Positions 33,257 to 40,267 of a stretch of DNA of 64,000 bases are shown here, piece by piece. The stretch comes from Streptomyces formicae. GTDB lineage: Bacteria; Actinomycetota; Actinomycetes; Streptomycetales; Streptomycetaceae. Numbering within the stretch: position 1 is the first letter of the stretch; each line of letters starts with the position of its first letter. Where the stretch lies: the NCBI RefSeq assembly GCF_002556545.1, contig NZ_CP022685.1:6922001-6986000 (forward strand). Direction: 5' to 3'. The notes beneath the pieces were generated by a model. The model saw nothing but the letters and a program-made list of their open reading frames with translations, did not search any database and was not told where the DNA came from. The position numbers and the translations under genes were made by a program.

Positions 33257-34189
33257 GTGACTGGCTCGACCCCGTTCAGGAAGCGCCGCTCCCGCAAGCG
33301 CGGAGCGGACCAAGCCGGCGCCCAGGGCGACGGCGCACGTGACGACGAGCGGGGCTCTTCCCCCAGCGGAGCAGCCTCGCTCGAACCGGCGGGCGCCCTA
33401 GAGACGGCGCCGGACGAGACGGCGGCCGACAAGGCGCTCAGGACCGTAGGCAAGGACGGTTTCCTGGGTGGCCGCGTTGCCGCCGTCACGGACGGGGTGA
33501 AGGAAGGCGTGCGCAAGGGCGGGCGCGGCGCCAAGGCCGGCATCGGCTATCTCGCCGACCGGCTCATCGAGAACGCCCCGCGGATCCCGGTCCGCGATCT
33601 CCAGACCCTCCGCAAGCAGTTCCCGGGCCTCGGCCCCGAGCAGCTCGCGGACAAGCTCATCGCCGGTGCGGCCAACGCCACCTCCACGGTGGGCGCGGGC
33701 GTGGGCGCCGCCGCGATGATGCCCGTACCGCCCGCGATGCCCGCCGAGCTCGCGGCCGAGATCACCGGCGTCGCCGCCATCGAACTGAAGCTGATCGCCG
33801 AACTGCACGAGGTGTACGGGCGACGGCCCGAAGGCAACCTCAAGCAGCGCAGCACGGCGTACCTGAACTCCTGGTCGGAGGAGCGCGGCATCGACGTCGC
33901 GAAGCCCGCGACCATCAACGCGGCGCTCGGCGGCCAGATGAAGCGGGAGCTGCGTCAGCAGATCATGAAGCGGACCGTCCGCAACCTGCCGAACCTCATG
34001 CCGTTCATGGTCGGCGCGGCGGTCGGGGCGGTCATGAACCGTCGGGACACGAAGCGCCTGGCGGTGCGGATCCGGGAGGATCTGCGCAAGGTCCAGGTGC
34101 CGTGGGATGCGCTTCCCGAGCTGCCGCCGTTGGAGCGGCCGGATGATCCTCTGCGGGTGGGGGAGATTCCCAAGGAGCTGGGGCGCTGA
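33257..34189 (+). CDS. conserved hypothetical protein with Gly/Ala-rich membrane-associating segments
   Basis: 310 residues from GTG at 33257. The first ~60 residues are basic then low-complexity. The core has VRDLQTLRKQFPGLGPEQLA, a Gly/Ala-rich hydrophobic stretch (TVGAGVGAAAMMPVPPAMPA) near 138-157, ITGVAAIELKLIAELHEVYG near 163-182, and a second hydrophobic segment NLMPFMVGAAVGAVMNRR near 247-264. The pattern resembles EcsC-like proteins but I am not certain. It follows the DUF4193 gene closely, so they are probably co-transcribed. Function unknown. Confidence 0.7.
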   Translation: MTGSTPFRKRRSRKRGADQAGAQGDGARDDERGSSPSGAASLEPAGALETAPDETAADKALRTVGKDGFLGGRVAAVTDGVKEGVRKGGRGAKAGIGYLADRLIENAPRIPVRDLQTLRKQFPGLGPEQLADKLIAGAANATSTVGAGVGAAAMMPVPPAMPAELAAEITGVAAIELKLIAELHEVYGRRPEGNLKQRSTAYLNSWSEERGIDVAKPATINAALGGQMKRELRQQIMKRTVRNLPNLMPFMVGAAVGAVMNRRDTKRLAVRIREDLRKVQVPWDALPELPPLERPDDPLRVGEIPKELGR

Positions 34190-34223
34190 GGGGGTTTCGG
34201 GCCGCGGGTTCGTTGTGGCTCGG

Positions 34224-34296
34224 CGCGCAGTTCCTCGCGTCCCTGACGGGCCGCTTCGCGGCCCTTGCGCAGTTCCCCGCGCCCCTTACGGGGCGC
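34224..34296. repeat. two copies of a GCGCAGTTCCCCGCGCCCC-type interspersed repeat
   Basis: A diverged copy (34224-34254, GCGCAGTTCCTCGCGTCCCT then GACGGGC) and a close copy (34267-34296, GCGCAGTTCCCCGCGCCCC then TTACGGGGC) stand in tandem. The second copy supplies the TAA stop of the DUF3093 gene on the minus strand. Further copies occur at 49.6-49.8 kb and 55.3 kb. Confidence 0.75.
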
Positions 34297-34738
34297 TCTG
34301 GCGTACCGCGTCCAGGGCCGCCGACAGGGCCTCGGGGTGCCTCGTCGAGACGTACACGTACGGAGTCGGGTCATCGGGATCGGTGATCTCGATGCGCAGG
34401 GCCGTGGGGATGTAGGCGCGCAGCAGCATGAAGGCGCGCGTGTCGGCCTTGTGCGTGCGCCAGGCGCGCGCCTCCTCGGCGTTCAGGACCTCGGCCTCGC
34501 CCAGGGCCGAGACCGGGATCTTCGCCTCTCCCATGACCAGCGAGCCCGCCACCACGCGGATCCGCGGGGAGCCGTAGGAGCTGGTGACGACCGCGGCCAC
34601 GACCGTGCCGCCGACCAGGCCGCCGAGCATCGGCAGCGTGCCGAACGGCAGCACGATCAGGGCCATGGCGACGCCCACCAGGACCGAGACGAGCCACCAC
34701 GTGCGGGGCGCGGTCAGGCGTTCTTCGTAAGGCTGCAT
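34286..34738 (-). CDS. DUF3093 family membrane protein
   Basis: 150 residues from ATG at 34738. Two membrane segments lie near residues 13-32 and 35-52 (WWLVSVLVGVAMALIVLPFG and GGLVGGTVVAAVVTSSYG). A soluble domain resembling a PH-like fold follows (IRVVAGSLVMGEAKIPVSAL, ARAWRTHKADTRAFMLL). This matches the actinobacterial DUF3093 family, of unknown function, often next to dut as here. The stop codon lies within an interspersed repeat. It diverges from the thioesterase gene with 58 bp between starts. Confidence 0.82.
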   Translation of the reverse strand: MQPYEERLTAPRTWWLVSVLVGVAMALIVLPFGTLPMLGGLVGGTVVAAVVTSSYGSPRIRVVAGSLVMGEAKIPVSALGEAEVLNAEEARAWRTHKADTRAFMLLRAYIPTALRIEITDPDDPTPYVYVSTRHPEALSAALDAVRQSAP

Positions 34739-34796
34739 GGAGCCAAGCTTGGCACGGTGAGCTGTGAGCGCTGACGCGGAGGTAAGGTCTGCGCCT

Positions 34797-35381
34797 GTGA
34801 GTGGTACATCTTCAGCCCTGAAGCCCCCGGCCGACGCGATAGCGCCCGTCCGGCACCCCGACGCACCCGCTCCCGGTGAGCTCATCGGTGCCCACTACGA
34901 ACACTGTTTCGGCTGTGGTGCGGGGCAGGCCCACGGACTGCATCTCGCGGCGCGGGCCGGTGAAGGCGTCTGCATCACCGCGGAGTTCACCGTGCGCGAG
35001 GCGCACCAGGGTGCTCCCGGGCTCGCCCACGGCGGCGTACTCGCGACCGCGCTCGACGAGACGCTCGGCTCGCTGAACTGGCTGCTGCGCGTGATCGCCG
35101 TGACCGGACGACTGGAGACCGACTTCGTACGGCCCGTGCCGCTGGGCACCGTGCTGTTCCTGGAGGCCGAGGTCAAGGCGGTCGCCGGGCGGAAGATCTA
35201 CTCGGCCGCCACCGGCCGGATCGGCGGCCCCGACGGGCCCGTCGCGGTCCGTGCCGACGCCCTCTTCATCGAGGTGAAGGTCGACCACTTCATCGACAAC
35301 GGCAGGCCCGAGGAGATCAAGGCCGCCATGAACGACCCGGACCAGACCCGGCGCGCCCGCGCCTTCGAGGTGAACCCGTGA
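34797..35381 (+). CDS. hotdog-fold (PaaI/YbdB-type) thioesterase
   Basis: 194 residues from GTG at 34797, chosen because AAGG/GGAGG precede it; GTG at 34764 would add 11 residues. The hotdog core contains HCFGCGAGQAHGLHL, the catalytic region APGLAHGGVLATALDETLGS (Asp/Glu general base) and TDFVRPVPLGTVLFLEAEV. The family hydrolyses acyl-CoA thioesters, often aromatic or medium-chain. It overlaps dut by the GTGA start/stop, so the genes are coupled, although no metabolic link is obvious. Confidence 0.85.
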   Translation: MSGTSSALKPPADAIAPVRHPDAPAPGELIGAHYEHCFGCGAGQAHGLHLAARAGEGVCITAEFTVREAHQGAPGLAHGGVLATALDETLGSLNWLLRVIAVTGRLETDFVRPVPLGTVLFLEAEVKAVAGRKIYSAATGRIGGPDGPVAVRADALFIEVKVDHFIDNGRPEEIKAAMNDPDQTRRARAFEVNP

Positions 35382-35938
35382 CGACCCGTGCCCCGTTGGA
35401 CGTACTGATCAGGCGCGTCGACCCCGAAGTGCCGCTGCCGGAGTACGCGAAGCCCGGTGATGCCGGGGCCGACCTGCGGACCACCGAATCCTGTGAACTG
35501 GCCCCCGGCGAACGGGTCGTGCTGCCCACCGGGGTGTCCATCGCGCTTCCTGAGGGGTACGCGGCCTTCGTGCACCCCCGTTCGGGGCTCGCCGCACGCT
35601 GCGGTGTCGCTCTGGTGAATGCCCCGGGGACGGTGGATGCCGGGTACCGTGGGGAGATCAAGGTGATCGTGGTGAATCTCGACCCGCGCGAGGCCGTGCG
35701 GTTCGAGCGCTTCGACCGGATTGCCCAACTGGTCGTCCAGCAGGTCGAGAAGGTGCGCTTCCAGGAGGTCGCGGAGCTTCCCGCATCGGCGCGGGCCGAG
35801 GGGGGCTTCGGGTCCACCGGCGGCCATGCCGCCGTGGGCGCGGGCTTGGTGGAGAGCGCGGGTCCGGACAGCGGTCCGGACCGACAAACGGGTGGGAATC
35901 GATACGCATCGGTCGTATCCGACCGGGAAGGACAGTGA
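35378..35938 (+). CDS. dut: dUTP diphosphatase
   Basis: 186 residues from GTG at 35378 (overlaps the previous stop). All five trimeric dUTPase motifs are visible: DAGADLR near 27, HPRSGLAAR near 66, GTVDAGYRGEI near 84, RIAQLVVQ near 112 and the flexible C-terminal GGFGSTGGH near 140. It hydrolyses dUTP to dUMP, keeping uracil out of DNA and feeding thymidylate synthesis. A tail of about 35 residues past motif 5 is not part of the core family. DUF3710 follows immediately. Confidence 0.95.
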   Translation: MTTRAPLDVLIRRVDPEVPLPEYAKPGDAGADLRTTESCELAPGERVVLPTGVSIALPEGYAAFVHPRSGLAARCGVALVNAPGTVDAGYRGEIKVIVVNLDPREAVRFERFDRIAQLVVQQVEKVRFQEVAELPASARAEGGFGSTGGHAAVGAGLVESAGPDSGPDRQTGGNRYASVVSDREGQ

Positions 35939-35939
35939 C

Positions 35940-36713
35940 GTGTTCGGACGTCGCAAGAAGGACAGTGCCGCCGAGGACGCGGCGGGCGCGGACGAGCAGG
36001 TCGTCGACGGCGTGGACGGCGATGACTCCGCTGACGCCGGCGTCGCGCGGTCGCGCGTGAGGCTCGAACCGGAGCCCCGTCCCGACGGACCCTGGGACAT
36101 CTCCGAGGTCCGTGAGCCCGGCGAGGGCCGGGTGGACCTCGGTGGGCTCTTCGTGCCCGGTGTCGAGGGCATGGAGCTGCGCGTCGAGGTCGCGGGCGAC
36201 GCGATCGTCGCGGCCACGGTCGTGCTCCAGGACAGCGCCATCCAGCTGCAGGGCTTCGCCGCCCCCAAGAAGGAGGGCATCTGGGGCGAGGTCCGCGAGG
36301 AGATCGCCTCCGGCATCACCCAGCAGGGCGGTGTCATCGACGAGGTCGAGGGCGCCCTCGGCTGGGAGCTGCGGGCCCAGGTGCCGGTGCAGCTGCCGGA
36401 CGGCACCGGCGGCGTGCAGGTCGTGCGCTTCATCGGCGTCGACGGTCCCCGCTGGTTCCTGCGCGGTGTGATCTCCGGCCAGGGCGCGGTGCAGCCCGGG
36501 GCCGCCGGGCTGCTCGAGCAGATCTTCCGGGACACCGTCGTCGTGCGCGGCGAGGGCCCGATGGCGCCGCGCGACCCGATCGTCCTGAAGCTTCCCGACG
36601 ACGCGCAGATGGTCGCCGAGGGCGGCGTCCAGCAGGAGCAGCAGGAGGGCTCGCGCTTCTCCGGCGGCATGGGGCAGCTCCAGCGCGGCCCCGAGATCAC
36701 CGAGGTGCGCTGA
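35940..36713 (+). CDS. DUF3710 family protein
   Basis: 257 residues from GTG at 35940, with GGGAAGGA upstream, 1 bp past the dut stop. After an acidic, variable N-terminal 45 residues comes the conserved core: GPWDISEVREPGEGRVDLGG, GMELRVEVAGDAIVAATVVL, IWGEVREEIASGITQQGG and RWFLRGVISGQGA. The C-terminus is Gln/Gly-rich. No signal peptide. DUF3710 is nearly universal next to dut in actinobacteria; its function is unknown. A strong terminator follows. Confidence 0.88.
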   Translation: MFGRRKKDSAAEDAAGADEQVVDGVDGDDSADAGVARSRVRLEPEPRPDGPWDISEVREPGEGRVDLGGLFVPGVEGMELRVEVAGDAIVAATVVLQDSAIQLQGFAAPKKEGIWGEVREEIASGITQQGGVIDEVEGALGWELRAQVPVQLPDGTGGVQVVRFIGVDGPRWFLRGVISGQGAVQPGAAGLLEQIFRDTVVVRGEGPMAPRDPIVLKLPDDAQMVAEGGVQQEQQEGSRFSGGMGQLQRGPEITEVR

Positions 36714-36737
36714 CCCGCCGAAGCGGAATCCAGCAGG

Positions 36738-36779
36738 GCCGATGGGCCGCGTCCCCCACGGGGGACGCGGCCCATCGGC
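36738..36779 (+). terminator. terminator after the dut operon
   Basis: A perfect 20-bp stem (36738-36757 with 36760-36779) closes on a 2-nt loop and is followed by TTCTCC. It separates the dut operon from the ABC exporter operon. Confidence 0.8.
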
Positions 36780-36877
36780 GTTCTCCCGTGCGGGAGCGGT
36801 CGGCTCGTCGCGGGCATTGCGGGTGATCTTCGCGTGCGCCCATACTGTGCCCGGTCGTTCGGGGGGAGACCGGTGCG

Positions 36878-39800
36878 GTGAGGGGACGACGGATGCCCGC
36901 CGCGGTGCGGGAGGTGCGGCACCACGGCCTCGTCCTCGGGGCGGCGGGGCTCGCCGTGCTGCTCGCCGCGACCGTGCTCGCGGCCCTCGCGACGCTCTCC
37001 GAGCGGGCCGTCGAAGGCGGGATCCAGCGGCGCCTCGCCGCGGACAGGGACGCGGTCGTCGAGGTCGCGGTGCCCCGTGAGGCGGGCCTCCGTGGCGGCG
37101 TGGACCGGTCCGTACGCGCCGTTCTCGATCGCACGTACGGCCGCGTGCCCCATCACACCTGGGCGGCGCTGCGGGCGCCCGCGGCGCGCAACAGCGAGCT
37201 CTTCGTCACCGGGCAGGACGGGCGTCCGCGCGAGGACATGACCGTTTCCGTGGTCTCCGTAGAGGGCGTCGGGCGGCATGCCGTGCTGTCGGCGGGCCGG
37301 TGGCCTCGGGCGGGCGCGGGGGCCCGACGGGGTGAGGTCGTGCTGCCCGAGGCGCTCGCCGCGGAGCTCGGTGTGCGGCTCGGGGGCCGGTTCTCCGTAC
37401 GGGGGGCCGGTGATCGGCTCGTGCGGTTCGACGTGGTCGGGCTGTACGCGACGCGGGGGCGCGCGCCCGCCGTGTGGGCGTCGCTGAGCAGTACGTCGGG
37501 GCTGCCTGACACGGTCGTGCTCGTGTCGCGGGACGCCTTCGGGCGGGAGGCGGGGCTCGGGGCGGACTCGGTGGCGCTGTGGCTCGGGGTGCCGGACACG
37601 CGGGGGGTGCGGCTCGGGGACATCGGGGCGTTGCGGGAGCGCGTGGCGCGGTTCGGGCGGGGTGCGGCGGGGGTTTCCGTGGGCGCCGAGGGCGTTCGCG
37701 GGGCGGGGTCGCGAGGGCATGTGCGTACACGCGATCCCGGGGCGGGGGCCGGTGGGCCCGTCACCTCGGTCCGGTGGCCGTCCTTCGGTGGGGGTGACTG
37801 CTGTCGGGAGCGATCCGCGGCCGGTGGCTCGTCTGAAGTGACCGTGTCCGGGGGGCTGCGGCGGGCGCTCGGGCGGCTCGGGGCGCCCATCGCCGTGGCG
37901 CGGGCGGGGTTGTACGTGCCCGGCGCGCTGCTCGGTGCGCTTGCCTGTGCCGCGCTGGTGCTGACCGCGCGGCAGCTCGCCGAGCACCGGAGGGCCGAGC
38001 TCGCCCTGCTGGCCGCGCGAGGGGCCGGCACGCGCAGGCTCGGGCTCGCGACCGCCGCGCAGTGGGCCTGTGTCGCGGTGCCCGCCGGGTGTGCCGCGCC
38101 GTTTCTCGCCGGGCCGCTGCTCAGCGGGCTACAGGGGGCGGGGCTGCTGCGGGGGGACGTGCCCGCGTCAGCGGTGACCGGTGTGGGGTGGACGGCCGCG
38201 CTGATCGCCGTCGTGGTGCACGGCGTGGCCGTGCTGCTGCCCACGGTGCTGGCCGTGCGGGAGCGGCGGGCGGTGGCGAAACTGCGGCTGCGGGTCGGGC
38301 GGTTCGCGGGGGCGCAGCGGTTCGGCGCGGATCTGGCGCTCGGCGCGGTCGCCGTCCTCGGCTGGCTGCAACTGCGGCAGTACCGGTCGCCGGTGACCGG
38401 CGGCGACGGCGTCGATCCCGTCCTCGTCCTGGCACCCGTGGTGATGACGGTGGCCGCCGCGCTGCTCGCGCTGCGCCTGCTGCCGCTCGCCGCCCGGCTG
38501 GTGGACCCGCTCGCGCGGCGCGGCAAGGGGTTCGTCCTGCCGCTCGGCGGCTGGCAGTTGGGCCGGAGGGCGGCGCGGCACGCCGGGCCCGCCCTGGTCG
38601 TGACGCTGGCCCTCGCCGTCGCCGCGCTCAGCAGCACGGCCTTGGCCATTCTGGACCGGGGCGACCGGGACCAGGCGGCCTTCCAGGTGGGCGCGGACGT
38701 GCGGATCGAGCCGGGGGACGGGACGCCGCCGGGGGAGCGGCGTGCCGCCTACGAAGGGCTGCCGGGGGCCGAGGCCGTGACGCCCGTGGTCACATCGGAC
38801 GCGTACATCGGCCAGGAGGCCGTGAGCGTCACGGCCGTCAACACCGCGCGCGGGCCGGTTCCTTCACTGCGGCGCGACCTCGCGGACCGGCCGGTCCGCG
38901 ACCTCGTGGCACCGCTCGGCGTGGGGGTGCCCGAGCACGGGATCGCGGTGACGGGTTTCCGTGGAGGGGCCGGGCGCGAACTGCCGCTGCGGGTGCGGTT
39001 GTCCGCCAGTGGGGGCGGGAAGCCCCTGCCGGTGCGGCTCACCGTCTTCTTCGAGGACGGGGACGGGCTGACCCGTTCGTCCTCCGTGCCGATCGCGGAG
39101 GGCGGCGCGCGGACCGTGCCGCTGACGGTGCCGGTGCGCGGTGACGTACGCATCGTGCAGGTGGAACTGAGCATGGTGGGCGAGCGGGAGCGGCGGACCT
39201 ACCGGCTCACCGTCGACCAGGTGCCGAGGCTCGCGCGGCAGGCCCGGTGGCGCGATCTGCGGCAGGACGCGCCCGACCGGTACGTCGCAGGATGCCCGGG
39301 GGCCGAGCGGGAGCGGCGGGGCTCGGGGGAGGCGCCGGGGCCCGTGCTGTGCCGGGACGCGCCGGGGCCCGGAAAGCTGCTCGACGCCGTGCTGCGCGGC
39401 CCCGACGGGGAACTGCGGTACCCGACCTGGGCGGTGCGGCTCGGCACGGACGGGACGGGGGCGCGTCCCGTCAAGGCCGCCCCCGCGCCCGCGCTCGCCG
39501 ACGACGCGCTGCTCGACTCCGGTGCGGTGCGCGTCGGGGACACGGTCACCGTGCGGCGCGGCACGGGCGGCAGCGCCCGTATCAGGATCGTCGGGCGGAT
39601 CGCGGCCGTGCCGGGGGAGCCGAGGGACCGGCCGCGGTTGCTCGCCGACTCCCGTGCCATGGCGGCCCAGTGGGCGCTGAGCGGGTCGCTGACGGCGGCG
39701 GAGAGCGCTTGGTGGGTGGGGGTGAAGGGGACGGGGACCGGTCCCGCGGTGGCGGCGGTGCGCGAGCGGCCCGAGCTCGGCAGGGCCCTCGATGTCGCCC

Positions 39801-40267
39801 ACGCGCGGGCGGAGTTGGCGGCCGATCCGCTGCGGCGCGGGGCGCGCGGGGCGCTCACGCTCTGCCTGCTGCTCGCGCCCGCCTTCGCGGTGATCGCGTT
39901 CACCCTGCACACGGTGCTCTCGGCCCGGTCCAGGGGACGCGAGTTCGCGCTGCTGCGGGCCCTCGGCGTACGGAAGGGGCAGCTCGCCGCGTATCTGTGG
40001 ACGGAACAGCTGGGGCTCGCCGGTGCGGCAGCGGTGCTCGGCACGCTGCTCGGGGCCGGGCTCGCCGCGCTGATCATGCCGGTGGTCACGGTGGACGCCT
40101 CGGGCGCGCCTGTCTTCCCCGGGCTCGTCACCTCGGTGCCGTGGGTGCGGGTGACGCTGACGGCGGGCGCCACCGCGCTGGTGATCTGCGCGGTGGTGAG
40201 CGTGGCGGCGCGGCTCCTGGGGCGGGTGGACCTGGCGCGGGTCCTGCGGGCCGGGGAGGACGTGTGA
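36878..40267 (+). CDS. very large FtsX-type ABC transporter permease
   Basis: 1129 residues from GTG at 36878, with GGGGGGAG upstream. An N-terminal membrane segment (LVLGAAGLAVLLAATVLAAL) is followed by a large extracytoplasmic domain. A cluster of membrane helices sits around 340-600, then a second extracytoplasmic domain. The C-terminal FtsX unit (LLLAPAFAVIAFTLHTVLSA, GREFALLRALGVRKGQLAAY) ends near 1125. This is two MacB/FtsX-like halves in one chain. Such permeases use a separate ATPase to move lipophilic peptides or work mechanically on the envelope. The next permease overlaps its stop (GTGTGA); an ATPase follows. Confidence 0.85.
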   Translation: MRGRRMPAAVREVRHHGLVLGAAGLAVLLAATVLAALATLSERAVEGGIQRRLAADRDAVVEVAVPREAGLRGGVDRSVRAVLDRTYGRVPHHTWAALRAPAARNSELFVTGQDGRPREDMTVSVVSVEGVGRHAVLSAGRWPRAGAGARRGEVVLPEALAAELGVRLGGRFSVRGAGDRLVRFDVVGLYATRGRAPAVWASLSSTSGLPDTVVLVSRDAFGREAGLGADSVALWLGVPDTRGVRLGDIGALRERVARFGRGAAGVSVGAEGVRGAGSRGHVRTRDPGAGAGGPVTSVRWPSFGGGDCCRERSAAGGSSEVTVSGGLRRALGRLGAPIAVARAGLYVPGALLGALACAALVLTARQLAEHRRAELALLAARGAGTRRLGLATAAQWACVAVPAGCAAPFLAGPLLSGLQGAGLLRGDVPASAVTGVGWTAALIAVVVHGVAVLLPTVLAVRERRAVAKLRLRVGRFAGAQRFGADLALGAVAVLGWLQLRQYRSPVTGGDGVDPVLVLAPVVMTVAAALLALRLLPLAARLVDPLARRGKGFVLPLGGWQLGRRAARHAGPALVVTLALAVAALSSTALAILDRGDRDQAAFQVGADVRIEPGDGTPPGERRAAYEGLPGAEAVTPVVTSDAYIGQEAVSVTAVNTARGPVPSLRRDLADRPVRDLVAPLGVGVPEHGIAVTGFRGGAGRELPLRVRLSASGGGKPLPVRLTVFFEDGDGLTRSSSVPIAEGGARTVPLTVPVRGDVRIVQVELSMVGERERRTYRLTVDQVPRLARQARWRDLRQDAPDRYVAGCPGAERERRGSGEAPGPVLCRDAPGPGKLLDAVLRGPDGELRYPTWAVRLGTDGTGARPVKAAPAPALADDALLDSGAVRVGDTVTVRRGTGGSARIRIVGRIAAVPGEPRDRPRLLADSRAMAAQWALSGSLTAAESAWWVGVKGTGTGPAVAAVRERPELGRALDVAHARAELAADPLRRGARGALTLCLLLAPAFAVIAFTLHTVLSARSRGREFALLRALGVRKGQLAAYLWTEQLGLAGAAAVLGTLLGAGLAALIMPVVTVDASGAPVFPGLVTSVPWVRVTLTAGATALVICAVVSVAARLLGRVDLARVLRAGEDV

